A stretch of 64,000 bases of DNA from Bradyrhizobium yuanmingense (GTDB taxonomy: Bacteria > Pseudomonadota > Alphaproteobacteria > Rhizobiales > Xanthobacteraceae). The DNA lies in NCBI RefSeq assembly GCF_029167105.1, contig NZ_JARFML010000005.1, positions 186,001 to 250,000 of the forward strand, read 5' to 3'. A program made the position numbers and the translations under genes. This document shows positions 36,336-45,724 of the stretch, in pieces (the stretch's first letter is position 1; each line of letters begins with the position of its first letter). The notes beneath the pieces are model-generated. The model saw only the letters and a program-made list of their open reading frames with translations. It was not told the DNA's origin and made no database searches.

Positions 36336-37184
36336 CTACTTCTCCGTCTCGACCAGGCCGCGCACGAACAATTTCTGCATCACGACGACGACGAACACCG
36401 GCGGCAGCATGGCCAGCACGGCGGTTGCCATCACGATCGGCCATTCGGTCAGCGCGTCGGTGGTGGTGATCATCTTGCGGATGCCGATCTGGATGGTCTG
36501 CATGTCGTCGCGCGTGGTGATCAAGAGCGGCCAGAGATATTGATTCCAGCCGAGAATGAACAGGATCACGAACAGCGCCGCCATGTTGGTGCGCGACAGC
36601 GGCAGCAGCGTATCCCAGAAGAAGCGGAAGGGGCCGGCGCCGTCGATGCGCGAGGCTTCCAGCAGTTCGTCCGGCACGGTCATGAAGAACTGGCGGAACA
36701 GCAGCGTCGCGGTGGCCGATGCGATCAGCGGCAGCGACAGGCCGGCATAGCTGTCGAGCATGTGCAGATCGGCGACGATCTTGTAGGTCGGATAGATACG
36801 GACCTCGACCGGCAGCATCAAGGTGATGAAGATGAGCCAGAAGATCGACATCCGGAACGGGAAGCGGAAGTACACGATCGCATAGGCCGAGATGATCGAG
36901 ATCGCGATCTTGCCGAGCGCGATCAGCAGCGCCATCACCAGCGAGTTCAGCATCATGTTGCCGACCGGCTCGCGGGTCGAGCCGCTCGTGCCGACGAAGA
37001 TCGTCTGGTAGTAGGTCTGGAAGAAATGACCGCCGGGCAGCAGCGACATCTGCCCGTTGGCGATCACCGCGTTGTCCTGGGTCGACGCCACGAAAGCGAG
37101 ATAGACCGGGAAGGCGACGATCGCGATCCCGATCCAGAGGATGACATGGGCAATGTAGCGCCGAAAGCCTTCTTCCTCGACCAT
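36336..37184 (-). CDS. ugpE: sn-glycerol-3-phosphate ABC transporter permease UgpE
   Basis: A 282-residue inner-membrane permease with six helices. The EAA loop reads ELLEASRIDGAGPFRFFWDTLLPLS, the site that touches UgpC. Its ATG shares one base with the ugpA stop (TGATG), so translation is coupled. It ends six bases before ugpC. Confidence 0.93.
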   Translation of the reverse strand: MVEEEGFRRYIAHVILWIGIAIVAFPVYLAFVASTQDNAVIANGQMSLLPGGHFFQTYYQTIFVGTSGSTREPVGNMMLNSLVMALLIALGKIAISIISAYAIVYFRFPFRMSIFWLIFITLMLPVEVRIYPTYKIVADLHMLDSYAGLSLPLIASATATLLFRQFFMTVPDELLEASRIDGAGPFRFFWDTLLPLSRTNMAALFVILFILGWNQYLWPLLITTRDDMQTIQIGIRKMITTTDALTEWPIVMATAVLAMLPPVFVVVVMQKLFVRGLVETEK

Positions 37185-38065
37185 CAGTAGGTCACCTTGC
37201 GTTCGACGAAGCGGAACTGGATGCCCGTCAGCACGATCACCATGATCATCAGGATCACCGATTGCGCCGCGGAGCTGCCGAGGTTTCCGCCGAGCAGTCC
37301 GTCGGTATAGACCTTGTAGACCAGCGTCTCCGTGGACTTGCCCGGACCGCCGCGGGTCATGGTGTCGATGATGCCGAACGTGTCGAAGAAGGCGTAGACG
37401 ATGTTGACGACCAGGAGGAAGAAGATGGTCGGCGACAGCAGCGGGAAGATCACGGTCCAGAACCTGCGCATCGGGCGGGCGCCGTCGATCGCAGCCGCCT
37501 CGATCACGCTTCTGGGGATGCTCTGCAGGCCGGCAAGGAAGAACAGGAAGTTGTAGGAGATCTGTTTCCAGGCGGCGGCCAGGATGATCAGCGCTGCGGC
37601 CTGGTCGCCGTCGAGCAGCGGATTCCAGTCGATGCCGGCTGCGCGCAGGTAGCGCGAGAGCACGCCGAGCGAGGGATGCAGCATGAAGATCCAGAGCACG
37701 CCGACGACCGGCGGCGCCACCGCATAGGGCCAGATCAGCAGCGTGCGGTAGAGCATCGAGCCGCGTAGCGGCTTGTCCGCCATCACGGCCAGCAGCAGCG
37801 CGAAAGACAGCGACGAGACCGCGATCGCGAACGAGAAGAAGAAGGTGCGCAGGATCGCCTCGAAATAGGCGCGCTCCCTGAACAGCTCGATGTAATTCTC
37901 GAACCAGACGAAGCTGGTCGACAGGCCGAAGGCGTCCTGGAGCAGGAAGGACTGGATCATCGCCTGCAAGGCGGGCCAGTAGAAGAAAATCAGGACGATC
38001 GCGAGCTGCGGCGCAACCAGCGCGTAGGGCAACAGCTTCGATTGGAAAATGGCTTGCTTTTGCAT
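37184..38065 (-). CDS. ugpA: sn-glycerol-3-phosphate ABC transporter permease UgpA
   Basis: A 293-residue permease with six helices. The EAA loop is [20 protein letters not shown], and the [21 protein letters not shown] segment after helix 1 is typical of UgpA. It lies 47 bases downstream of ugpB and overlaps ugpE by one base. It forms the membrane channel with UgpE. Confidence 0.93.
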   Translation of the reverse strand: MQKQAIFQSKLLPYALVAPQLAIVLIFFYWPALQAMIQSFLLQDAFGLSTSFVWFENYIELFRERAYFEAILRTFFFSFAIAVSSLSFALLLAVMADKPLRGSMLYRTLLIWPYAVAPPVVGVLWIFMLHPSLGVLSRYLRAAGIDWNPLLDGDQAAALIILAAAWKQISYNFLFFLAGLQSIPRSVIEAAAIDGARPMRRFWTVIFPLLSPTIFFLLVVNIVYAFFDTFGIIDTMTRGGPGKSTETLVYKVYTDGLLGGNLGSSAAQSVILMIMVIVLTGIQFRFVERKVTY

Positions 38066-38112
38066 GATGCCTGGGGGCGGCAGGCCGGTTGACCGGCCTG
38101 CCGCTTGTCGCC

Positions 38113-39429
38113 TTACTTCACGGCGGTCTTTTCGAACTGGCGCAGCATGGTGTTGCCGCGCTCGACGGCCGCGTCCAGCGCCTGCTTGGCGGTCTTCTTG
38201 CCGGCCAGGGCCTGCTCGATCTCCTCCGCCCAGACGTCACGGAGCTGCACCATGTTGCCGAGGCGCAGGCCGCGCGAGTTCTGGGTCGGCTCCTTGTTGG
38301 TCAGCTCGAGCAGCGGGGTCTCGAGATAGGGCTGGTCCTTGTAGAAGCCATCCGCCTTGGCCTTCTCATAGGCCGCCTTGGTGATCGGCAGATAGCCCGA
38401 GGCCTTGTGGATGTAGACCTGGCGATCGGTGTCCGAGAGGAAACCGAAGAATTTGGCGACGCCCTTGTACTCGTCGGCCGACTTGCCGCCCATCACCCAG
38501 AGCGAGGCACCGCCGATGATCGAGTTCTGCGGCGCGCCCTTGGCGTCCGGGTAATAGGGCATCGGCACCGCAGTGAAGGCGAACTTGGCCTGCGCCTTGA
38601 CGTTGCCGAAGAACGCGGACGAGGTCAGATAGAGCGGGCATTCGCCCGACGTGAAGCGGCCTTCGCCGGTGTTGGTGCGGCCGGCATAGTCGTAGGTCTT
38701 GTCCTTCTGGAGCTCGACCAGGTTTTCGAGATGCTTGACCTGGAGCGGCCCGTTGAATTCCAGCACGGTGTCGAAGCCGTCGAGGCCGTTGGCCTTGCTG
38801 GCGAGCGGCACGTTGTGCCAGGCGGAGAGCTGCTCGAGATTGACCCAGGTGACCCAGGAGTTGGAGAAGCCGCAGGTGGCGTGCCCGGCCGCCTTCAGCT
38901 TCTTGGCGGCGTCGAACACTTCGGGCCAGGTCTTCGGGATCTCGACATTCGCTTTCTTCAGCGCGTCGAGATTGACCCACATCACCGTCGAGGACGAGTT
39001 GAACGGGAAGGACAGCATCTCGCCCTTCGAGGTCGAGTAATAGCCGGTGATCGCGGGCAAGTAAGCCTTCGGATCGAACTTCTCGCCGGTCTCGGCCATC
39101 AGCTTGTAGACCGGCTTCACGGCGCCGGTCGCCGCCATCATGGTGGCGGTGCCGACCTCGAACACCTGCATGATGTGCGGCGCGTTGCCGGCGCGGAACG
39201 CGGCGATGCCGGCGTTCATCGTGTCGGCGTAGTTGCCCTTGTAGGTCGGGATCACCTTGTAGTCGCTCTGCGTGGCGTTGAAGTCGTTGGCGAGCCTGAC
39301 GATGACGTCGTTGTTGGCGCCGGTCATCGCGTGCCACCACTGGATTTCGGTCACCGCGAGTGCCGGCGAGGCGCCGAGACCAACCGTGAGTGCGACAGCC
39401 GCCGCTGCGCCATAATGTCGAAGAGCCAT
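38113..39429 (-). CDS. ugpB: sn-glycerol-3-phosphate-binding periplasmic protein UgpB
   Basis: A 438-residue periplasmic receptor for glycerol-3-phosphate and glycerophosphodiesters. The signal peptide ([22 protein letters not shown]) is followed by [18 protein letters not shown], the conserved UgpB start. [18 protein letters not shown] and [20 protein letters not shown] also match the family. The ATG at 39429 has GGGAGG eight bases upstream; a TTG one codon earlier is unlikely. A Pho box lies about 55 bases upstream, so phosphate limitation should induce the operon. Confidence 0.94.
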   Translation of the reverse strand: MALRHYGAAAAVALTVGLGASPALAVTEIQWWHAMTGANNDVIVRLANDFNATQSDYKVIPTYKGNYADTMNAGIAAFRAGNAPHIMQVFEVGTATMMAATGAVKPVYKLMAETGEKFDPKAYLPAITGYYSTSKGEMLSFPFNSSSTVMWVNLDALKKANVEIPKTWPEVFDAAKKLKAAGHATCGFSNSWVTWVNLEQLSAWHNVPLASKANGLDGFDTVLEFNGPLQVKHLENLVELQKDKTYDYAGRTNTGEGRFTSGECPLYLTSSAFFGNVKAQAKFAFTAVPMPYYPDAKGAPQNSIIGGASLWVMGGKSADEYKGVAKFFGFLSDTDRQVYIHKASGYLPITKAAYEKAKADGFYKDQPYLETPLLELTNKEPTQNSRGLRLGNMVQLRDVWAEEIEQALAGKKTAKQALDAAVERGNTMLRQFEKTAVK

Positions 39430-39483
39430 CAAGAAAACCTCCCTTGCCCGTCACTAAAGAAGCGCTTGCGCTAGCAGCGCCAT

Positions 39484-39501
39484 ATGACGTTCACATGACT
39501 G
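39484..39501 (-). promoter_or_regulatory. Putative Pho box upstream of ugpB
   Basis: On the minus strand CAGTCAT (39501-39495), GTGA, ACGTCAT (39490-39484) form two 7-base repeats with an 11-base period, agreeing with CTGTCAT-N4-CTGTCAT at 6/7 and 5/7 positions. PhoB control of ugp is well known in rhizobia and enteric bacteria. Confidence 0.65.
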
Positions 39502-39665
39502 TGTAAGCGGGAGAAACGAAAGCAGCAAGCGCGGCCAAATGGGAAGTCGTCAAATAGGCCAAGACCGGAGCGGTCAGCCAACTCCGTTCGCGCTGCACAT
39601 GCGTGCGCGCGCCGCAGTGCGGCATTGGTTGATGTGAAGCTGGCGATTAGCCGCGGGCTCAGAAA

Positions 39666-39785
39666 CCTCTCCCGCTTGCGGGAGAGGTCGCGCCGCAGGC
39701 GCGGGTGAGGGCTTTCTCCTCTGGGGGACTTTCCCGTCGCGGAGAGACCCTCTCCCCAACCCTCCCACGCAAGCGGGGGAGGGAG
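39666..39785. repeat. Palindromic intergenic repeat, family A
   Basis: CCTCTCCCGC-TT-GCGGGAGAGG (39666-39687) and ACCCTCCCACGC-AA-GCGGGGGAGGG (about 39763-39785) flank GGTGAGGG. It fills most of the gap between the Pho box and the CoA-transferase gene; no other feature is seen in 39502-39822. Confidence 0.82.
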
Positions 39786-39822
39786 CTGCACCTGAACTGC
39801 CGCTTGATTACGTCCGATGATT

Positions 39823-41025
39823 TCAGCGCTTCCGCTCGGGACCGCAGACCGTGCCCTTTTCGACCATCGCGTCGATCTCGGCCTTGGAGTAGCCGAACTC
39901 GCCCAGCACTTCGGCCGCGTGCTGGCTGAATTTCGGCGGCACGCGGCGCAGGCTGGGCTTGCTGCGGTCGAGCCGGATCGGCGAGGCCACGCCCTTGTAC
40001 CAGTCCTTCTCGATAATATCGCCACGCGCGATCGTGTGCGGGTTGGTCAACGCCTGGTCGATCTTCTGCACCGGCCCCGCGGGCAGGCCGGCCGCGAGCA
40101 GGCGGTTGCACAGCGGCTCGGCCTCGTGCTGGCTGAACACGGCGGCAAGCTCGGCGCGCAGCGCCTCGCGATTGGCGATGCGGTCCTTGTTGCGGGCAAA
40201 GCGCGGATCGGTGCCGAGCTCGGGCTTGCCGATCTCCTTCGCCAGCTTGCGGAAGGTGCCGTCATTGCCGACGCCGATGAAGATGTTGTCGGTCTTGGTC
40301 GGGAAGATCGCGTAGGGCACGAGGTTCGGATGCTCGTTGCCAGTGAGGCTCGGCGGCTTGCCATGCATGAAATAATTCGCCGTGTGCGGATGCATGATGG
40401 CAAGGCCGGTCTCGTACAGCGTCGTCTCCAGGAACTGGCCCTTGCCCGACCGCTGACGCTCCGACAGTGCCATCAGGATGCCGATCGCCGCATAAAGTCC
40501 GGTGGTGATGTCGACCAGCGGAACGCCGATCCGCATTGGCCCGCTCTCGGGCGAGCCGGTCGCCGCGATCATGCCGGTCATGGCCTGGATGATGGCATCA
40601 TAGCCGGGGTTGCCGCCGCGCGGGCCGTCGGCGCCGAAGCCGCAGATCCGGCAATGCACGAGGCGCGGAAATTTCTTGCTGAGGATTTCGTTGCCGATGC
40701 CCCATTTCTCCAGCGTGCCCGGCTTGAAATTCTCGATCAGGACGTCGGCGGTTTCCAGCATCTTGAGCAGCACGATTCGGCCGCCCTCGGAGGCGAGGTC
40801 GAGGCCGATCGAGCGCTTGTTGCGGTTGATGCCGACGAAATAGGCCGCATCCTCCTCGTGGAACGGAGGGCCCCATTCGCGCACCTCGTCGCCCGCGGGC
40901 GGCTCGACCTTGATCACGTCGGCGCCGTGGTCGGCGAGGATCTGGGTGCAGTAGGGACCGCCGAGCACGCGCGTGAGATCGATGACGCGCAGTCCGCTCA
41001 TGGCGCCCGTTGCTGCTTCAGTCAT
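39823..41025 (-). CDS. CaiB/BaiF family III CoA-transferase
   Basis: A 400-residue CoA-transferase that moves CoA between acids through an aspartyl-CoA intermediate. GLRVIDLTRVLGGPYCTQILAD and DVIKVEPPAGDEVREWGPP are the family N terminus; NRNKRSIGLDL follows, and the likely catalytic Asp is in PLVDITTGLYAAIG. The substrate is unknown; many such proteins act on dicarboxylic or aromatic acids. AAGCGAAGGC precedes the ATG at 41025, and an internal ATG at 41001 is possible. Single gene on the minus strand. Confidence 0.9.
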   Translation of the reverse strand: MTEAATGAMSGLRVIDLTRVLGGPYCTQILADHGADVIKVEPPAGDEVREWGPPFHEEDAAYFVGINRNKRSIGLDLASEGGRIVLLKMLETADVLIENFKPGTLEKWGIGNEILSKKFPRLVHCRICGFGADGPRGGNPGYDAIIQAMTGMIAATGSPESGPMRIGVPLVDITTGLYAAIGILMALSERQRSGKGQFLETTLYETGLAIMHPHTANYFMHGKPPSLTGNEHPNLVPYAIFPTKTDNIFIGVGNDGTFRKLAKEIGKPELGTDPRFARNKDRIANREALRAELAAVFSQHEAEPLCNRLLAAGLPAGPVQKIDQALTNPHTIARGDIIEKDWYKGVASPIRLDRSKPSLRRVPPKFSQHAAEVLGEFGYSKAEIDAMVEKGTVCGPERKR

Positions 41026-41203
41026 GCCTTCGCTTCCCTGTGTCGATCACTGGATCACAGGCCTAGCGAGGTTTGTTTGCGCCAGCAATGGCGCCGAGCG
41101 TGGAGCCGTATGCGCCGCCGTGCAGCCATGCCGCGGGGTGGCAAATTCCCTCGTAAGCGGCCGGCCCGAGGGGGACCCCGGGCCAGCCGATCCGCGCTGC
41201 CGA

Positions 41204-41629
41204 TCAGACCACCGTCAGGCGAACGTCGACATTGCCGCGCGTGGCATTGGAGTACGGGCACACCTGGTGCGCCTTCGCCACCAGCGCCTCGGCATCTGCG
41301 CGGGCGAGACCCGGCAGCGAGACCGCGAGGTCGATATCGAGGCCGAAGCCGCCTTCGGAGCGCGGGCCGATGCCGACGGTCGAGGTGACGGAGGCGTCGG
41401 CGGGCACCTTCGGGCCGCCCTGCGAGGCCACGAACTTCATCGCGCCGATGAAGCAGGCGGCATAGCCGGCCGCGAACAGCTGCTCGGGATTGTTGCCGGC
41501 GCCGCCGCCGCCGCCGAGCTCCTTCGGCGTGGTGAGCTTGACGTCGAGCGCGCCGTCGAGGGTCGCAGCATGGCCGTCGCGGCCGCCGGTGGCCTTGGCG
41601 CTGGTCTTGTAGAGGACGTTCACAGACAT
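41204..41629 (-). CDS. ohr: Organic hydroperoxide resistance protein Ohr
   Basis: A 141-residue thiol peroxidase of the OsmC/Ohr family that reduces organic hydroperoxides. The redox pair is Cys59 ([12 protein letters not shown]) and Cys124 ([13 protein letters not shown]), with Glu50 in [11 protein letters not shown]. Length and motifs are those of Ohr rather than OsmC. It is divergent from ohrR, with two palindromes between them. Confidence 0.95.
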   Translation of the reverse strand: MSVNVLYKTSAKATGGRDGHAATLDGALDVKLTTPKELGGGGGAGNNPEQLFAAGYAACFIGAMKFVASQGGPKVPADASVTSTVGIGPRSEGGFGLDIDLAVSLPGLARADAEALVAKAHQVCPYSNATRGNVDVRLTVV

Positions 41630-41680
41630 TGTCGTCTCCTCGGGTCTTTCCGGGTTGGGGCGTAAGCTTTATCGCAGACA

Positions 41681-41740
41681 ATTAGATTGCGCGCAATCTA
41701 ATTTGGCGCGCCTCACATTTAATTGTTCGCAATTGAATGT
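41681..41740. promoter_or_regulatory. Two OhrR-type operators in the ohr/ohrR gap
   Basis: The first is a perfect 22-base palindrome at 41681-41702, with ATTAGATTGC and GCAATCTAAT arms around GC. The second is at 41715-41740: ACATTTAATTG and CAATTGAATGT arms around TTCG, one mismatch. Both carry the AATTG/CAATT-type cores expected of OhrR sites and lie between ohr and ohrR. Confidence 0.8.
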
Positions 41741-41784
41741 GGCGCCGGCCGGGCCCAGAATGGGAGAAACGCGCAGGATTCTTC

Positions 41785-42243
41785 ATGGCCCGGAAATCAA
41801 CGGCGGTAGACCCGCTTCGTCTCGACAACCAGATCTGCTTCGCGGTCTATTCCGCTACGCACGCCTTCAACCGCGTCTACAAGCCGCTGCTCGATCGGCT
41901 CGGCCTGACCTATCCGCAATATCTGGTCATGCTGGTGCTGTGGGAGCGCGACGACGTGCCGGTCAAGGAGATCGGCGAGAAGCTGTTCCTGGATTCGGGC
42001 ACGCTGACGCCGCTGCTGAAGCGCCTCGAGGCCGCCCATCTCGTCAGGCGCACCCGCTCGCGTGAGGACGAGCGCCAGGTTCTGATCGCCCTGACGCCGC
42101 AGGGCCATGCGCTGAAGGAAAAGGCCCGCAGCGTGCCGCAATCGATCCTGGCGGCATCGGAATGCTCGGTGTCGGAGCTGGTCGCGATGAAAGACGAGAT
42201 CGTCGCGCTGAGGGATCGGCTGAATGCGGTGATCGGGGAGTAG
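41785..42243 (+). CDS. ohrR: MarR-family organic-peroxide sensor OhrR
   Basis: A 152-residue MarR-type repressor. LRLDNQICFAVYSATHAFNR contains the peroxide-sensing Cys18, and Cys127 (AASECSVS) is placed to form the intersubunit disulfide of the 2-Cys class. The winged helix spans VKEIGEKLFLDSGTLTPLLKRLE and RTRSREDERQVLIALT. The ATG at 41785 removes a non-homologous leader present in the longer open frame. It should repress ohr and itself until oxidised. Confidence 0.94.
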   Translation: MARKSTAVDPLRLDNQICFAVYSATHAFNRVYKPLLDRLGLTYPQYLVMLVLWERDDVPVKEIGEKLFLDSGTLTPLLKRLEAAHLVRRTRSREDERQVLIALTPQGHALKEKARSVPQSILAASECSVSELVAMKDEIVALRDRLNAVIGE

Positions 42244-42247
42244 GGGC

Positions 42248-42484
42248 TTACAGGCGTTTCTTGGCGAAGGCGCGGCCGGACGCTGACTTCAGGTACTTCT
42301 CGAATGCGACGGCCTGCCTCTCGTTGTTGAACGCAATGTAGGTCTTGAGACGCCAGGGTCCGTATTTCGAGGTGTGAGGGACCTCACCAGCATTGTGCTT
42401 TGTCAGTCGGGCTCGCAGGTCGTCGGTGATCCCGACATAGAAGTGGAGGGAATCGAGGCTCTCAAGGATGTAGACGTACTTCAC
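42248..42484 (-). CDS. GIY-YIG nuclease superfamily protein
   Basis: A 78-residue single-domain GIY-YIG protein of the UPF0213/YhbQ type. KYVYILES and FYVGITDDLRARLTKHN correspond to the GIY...YIG strands with the catalytic Arg; the Glu is in AVAFEKYLKS. Substrate DNA is unknown for this group. It ends four bases from the convergent ohrR. Confidence 0.85.
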   Translation of the reverse strand: MKYVYILESLDSLHFYVGITDDLRARLTKHNAGEVPHTSKYGPWRLKTYIAFNNERQAVAFEKYLKSASGRAFAKKRL

Positions 42485-42568
42485 GGCACGCTCCCCAGTT
42501 GTCGAGGAGAGCTTACACCCGCGTTCTATCTGATGGAGCCCGGCTTCGCCCTTCGGGCTACGCCGCGG

Positions 42569-42641
42569 CAGCCTTCGCTCGCTTCGCTACGATGGAGCGG
42601 GGCTGGCTTGCCGAGCCGTAGCTCGCGAAGCGAGCGAAGGC

Positions 42642-42643
<2 letters not shown>
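42569..42643. repeat. 19-base inverted repeat abutting tRNA-Ala
   Basis: CAGCCTTCGCTCGCTTCGC (42569-42587) and its exact complement (42625-42643) bracket 37 bases. The second arm overlaps the encoded CCA of the tRNA. The stem lies downstream of the tRNA and may act in 3' processing or termination. GCGAAGCGAG-type motifs recur near 50225-50240. Confidence 0.7.
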
Positions 42644-42717
<74 letters not shown>

Positions 42718-42814
42718 TTAGTCCAGATGGGAGGATCCTGGGGGACCCGTCCCGGCCGGCGAGCGCTCCAGACGACTCGCGCGGTGCACCCTTTTTCACA
42801 GATCAGGGCTGATC

Positions 42815-43222
42815 TCAAGTCTCTTCATCACCGCCGACATCACCAATGATGTCGGTCACGTCCTCATCGCCCTCTTCCTCGTCGGCAATGAAGGTCGAAT
42901 CGTCGTCATCATCGTCGTCGAGGGTCTCGTCGACCTCGATATCGTCCTCCGATTCCGGCACGACCGCCTTGACCTTGCCGGTGTTCTCCTCGGCATCGGC
43001 CTCCTCGAGCGAGACCAACTCCTCGGCCTCCGCCGGCTCCGGCGCGTTGTCCTGGGCCATGTTGCGGGCCTCGGCGGCACGGGGGCCGCGGGCAGGAGCG
43101 ACCGGGGCGATCGGCACCACTTCGCCGGTATAGGGCGAGATCACCGGATTCTTGTTGAGGTCATAGAACTTCTTGCCCGTGGTCGGGCAAATACGTTTGG
43201 TTCCGAGTTCGGACTTGGCCAC
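42815..43222 (-). CDS. TIGR02300 family protein with acidic tail
   Basis: A 135-residue protein found across alphaproteobacteria. The N terminus, AKSELGTKRICPTTGKKFYD followed by LNKNPVISPYTGE, is a compact conserved domain resembling half a zinc ribbon (a single Cys here). The remaining ~85 residues are extremely acidic, with a run of seven Asp. Function is unknown. The start is GTG at 43222 with AGGA eight bases before it; upstream sequence in the same frame is not conserved in character. It diverges from aroA. Confidence 0.88.
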   Translation of the reverse strand: MAKSELGTKRICPTTGKKFYDLNKNPVISPYTGEVVPIAPVAPARGPRAAEARNMAQDNAPEPAEAEELVSLEEADAEENTGKVKAVVPESEDDIEVDETLDDDDDDDSTFIADEEEGDEDVTDIIGDVGGDEET

Positions 43223-43380
43223 GGCAGGAATCCTGGGAATGTCTGAAAAGCGGTGCTTCACTTGGCTAGTTGGCGGCCCGCTGTCAATAGCGCATTGCGG
43301 GAGAACGACATGCCCGTGACGGGGCGCGGACCATGTGGTACCTGCGCGCCAGTCCACCGGGCCTATTCAAGGACACAATC

Positions 43381-44718
43381 TTGACCCATTCCGACCAACC
43401 GAGGCCGCTCCAGTCTCGCGCCAGCGGTCCCCTGACCGGGAAAGTACGGGTGCCCGGCGACAAGTCGATCTCCCACCGCGCCCTGATCCTGGGCGCGCTC
43501 GCGGTCGGCGAGACCAGGATTTCGGGCCTGCTCGAGGGCGAGGACGTCCTCAACACCGCCAAATCGATGCAGGCGCTGGGCGCCAGGGTCGAGCGCACCG
43601 GCGATTTCGCCTGGACCGTCAACGGCGTCGGGGTCGGAGGCTTCGCCCAGCCCAAGGCAGCTCTGGATTTCGGCAATTCCGGCACCGGCTGCCGGCTGGT
43701 CATGGGCGCCGTCGCCGGCTGCCCGATTTCGGCGGTGTTCGACGGCGACGCCTCGCTGCGCAGCCGTCCGATGCGCCGGATCCTCGATCCCCTGGAAAAG
43801 ATGGGTGCCCGGGTCACCGCCGTCCGCGAGGGCGGGCGCCTGCCGCTGACCCTCCAAGGCGCGCGGGACCCCCTGCCGATCGTCTACAAGACCCCGGTCG
43901 CCTCGGCCCAGATCAAATCCGCCGTGCTGCTGGCGGGCCTCGCCGCTCCCGGCACCACCACGGTCATCGAGACCGAGGCCAGCCGCGACCACACCGAGCT
44001 GATGCTGAAGCATTTCGGCGCCGACATCACCTCGGTCCAGGAAGGCCGGCACGGCCGCCGCATCACGCTGGTGGGCCAGCCCGAGCTGCATGGCGCCAAT
44101 GTCGTGGTGCCCGCCGATCCCTCTTCAGCCGCCTTCCCGATCGTCGCGGCGCTGATCGTCGAGGGCTCCGACGTCGTGCTGTCCGACGTCATGACCAATC
44201 CGCTGCGCACCGGCCTGTTCACCACGCTGCGCGAAATGGGCGCCTCCATCGAGGAGAGCGAGGTGCGCGGCGACGCCGGCGAGCCGATGGCGCGCTTGCG
44301 CGTGCGCGCCTCGAAGCTGCGCGGCGTCGAGGTGCCGCCGGAGCGCGCGCCGTCGATGATCGACGAATATCTGGTGCTGGCGGTGGCGGCCTCGTTCGCC
44401 GAGGGCACCACGATCATGCGCGGCCTGCAGGAGCTGCGCGTCAAGGAATCCGACCGGCTTGAAGCCACCGCCGCCATGCTTCGCGTCAACGGCGTCAAGG
44501 TCGAGGTCTCCGGCGACGACCTGATCGTGGAGGGCCGCGGCCACGTCCCGGGCGGCGGCACCGTCGCCACCCACATGGACCATCGCATCGCGATGTCGGC
44601 GCTGGTGATGGGCTGCGCCTCCGATCAGCCCGTCACCGTCGACGACACCGCCTTCATCGCCACCAGCTTTCCCGATTTCATTCCGATGATGCGTTCGCTA
44701 GGGGCCGAGTTTTCATGA
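43381..44718 (+). CDS. aroA: 3-phosphoshikimate 1-carboxyvinyltransferase (EPSP synthase)
   Basis: The sixth enzyme of the shikimate pathway joins PEP to shikimate-3-phosphate. The 445-residue protein has [51 protein letters not shown] and LRVKESDRL, which put it in the class II (Agrobacterium-type) group. Gly occupies the position that is Ala100 in the glyphosate-insensitive CP4 enzyme. I chose the TTG at 43381: AAGGA lies seven bases upstream, whereas the ATG at 43333 has no ribosome site and adds a non-conserved leader. Confidence 0.94.
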   Translation: MTHSDQPRPLQSRASGPLTGKVRVPGDKSISHRALILGALAVGETRISGLLEGEDVLNTAKSMQALGARVERTGDFAWTVNGVGVGGFAQPKAALDFGNSGTGCRLVMGAVAGCPISAVFDGDASLRSRPMRRILDPLEKMGARVTAVREGGRLPLTLQGARDPLPIVYKTPVASAQIKSAVLLAGLAAPGTTTVIETEASRDHTELMLKHFGADITSVQEGRHGRRITLVGQPELHGANVVVPADPSSAAFPIVAALIVEGSDVVLSDVMTNPLRTGLFTTLREMGASIEESEVRGDAGEPMARLRVRASKLRGVEVPPERAPSMIDEYLVLAVAASFAEGTTIMRGLQELRVKESDRLEATAAMLRVNGVKVEVSGDDLIVEGRGHVPGGGTVATHMDHRIAMSALVMGCASDQPVTVDDTAFIATSFPDFIPMMRSLGAEFS

Positions 44719-44728
44719 GGTCGCGGCT

Positions 44729-45334
44729 ATGAGCGTAGCCTTCGATCGCGACGCCTTGCTGGATGCTTTCGATTCGATCGGCCGTGCTGCGGCCGACGCC
44801 GGAACAAAGCTTCAGATCGCGGTCTATGGCGGCTCGGCCCTCATGTTGGCCAGCAATTTCCGCTTCGCGACCGAAGATGTCGACGTCTCGAAGCTCGAGC
44901 GCCCGCTGCCGGATTGGCTGGAAAGAACAACGGCCGATATTGCCGCAAGGAATGGATGGGGTGCCGACTGGTTCAACGACCACGTCGTATTTCATCTCAG
45001 TCCACTTGCAGATCGCGCCGCGGATCATCTGGAATTTGGGACCTTCCCCCGCGATGGCACGCCGCCGGGGCTTGAGGTTTGGGTGCCGTCCGCTGAATAT
45101 CTTCTGGCACTGAAATTGAAGGCGTTCCGCATTACGGATCCCGTTCGAGGGGAGACGGAACGGCTGGATATCTTGAACTTGATGAAAGTGGTTGGAATCT
45201 CGACCGTTGAGGAAGCCATCGCTCTGCTTGGCCGGTATTTTCCCGTCAGCGCGGCATCCTCGGAGAAGCAACGCTTCTTGCTGAAGAACATGGATCTCGG
45301 GGGAGGAGCGGATGCGCCCGAATACCCTCGCTGA
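44729..45334 (+). CDS. DUF6036-like nucleotidyltransferase, possible toxin
   Basis: A 201-residue protein with a minimal nucleotidyltransferase core: YGGSALMLASNFRFATEDVD gives the GGS (34-36) and Asp50-x-Asp52 metal site, and EYLLALKLKAFR is the conserved helix with Lys. It resembles AbiEii/MenT-like and DUF6036 proteins, several of which are toxins of toxin-antitoxin pairs. Its end overlaps the next gene by 23 bases. The pair is wedged between aroA and cmk, normally neighbours in this group, so it looks acquired. Confidence 0.75.
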   Translation: MSVAFDRDALLDAFDSIGRAAADAGTKLQIAVYGGSALMLASNFRFATEDVDVSKLERPLPDWLERTTADIAARNGWGADWFNDHVVFHLSPLADRAADHLEFGTFPRDGTPPGLEVWVPSAEYLLALKLKAFRITDPVRGETERLDILNLMKVVGISTVEEAIALLGRYFPVSAASSEKQRFLLKNMDLGGGADAPEYPR

Positions 45335-45719
45335 AGCCGTCGATCGCATTCGGGCCGGCGCGCCGCGGGACGCGGTCCTGACCGAATTCGTGGACACGTT
45401 CGATCTGGCAGGGACCGCCCGCGCTCAATACGAGACGATCGAGGACGAGCCGGCGCTGACGCAGGACGATCGGCTCGACGCTCTGGTCGGCGCGATCGCC
45501 GAGTATCTGGCCAAGCAACGGCGTCTTGGTCGGGTGCCGGCGTGGGTCTGCGATCCGGCGCGGCGCCTTGCCGAGCCATGGTTCACGACGTCATCGCCGT
45601 CCGACGCGATGCGCGAATATCTTACTTTTGCGAGCCCCGCGGAGTTCGCGTCTCGCAACATTTTTACGGAAGAGCGGCCATTGCGACGAGCGCGCGGGCC
45701 CCAGACAGCCAAGGTTTGA
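45312..45719 (+). CDS. Partner protein of the nucleotidyltransferase, possible antitoxin
   Basis: A 135-residue protein I cannot assign to a named family. The N-terminal half is helical ([40 protein letters not shown]). The second half has [17 protein letters not shown], and [20 protein letters not shown], a Trp/Pro-rich pattern with a terminal RNIFT motif. GGGAGG is six bases before the ATG, inside the NTase gene, and the 23-base overlap implies coupled translation. Linkage suggests it neutralises or assists the NTase. Confidence 0.6.
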   Translation: MRPNTLAEAVDRIRAGAPRDAVLTEFVDTFDLAGTARAQYETIEDEPALTQDDRLDALVGAIAEYLAKQRRLGRVPAWVCDPARRLAEPWFTTSSPSDAMREYLTFASPAEFASRNIFTEERPLRRARGPQTAKV

Positions 45720-45724
45720 GTGAC

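Noticed and set aside
35151..37190. 679-codon plus-strand frame opposite ugpC-ugpE
   Set aside because: Low-complexity Arg/Asp/His protein antisense to two clear ABC transporter genes; a high-GC artefact.
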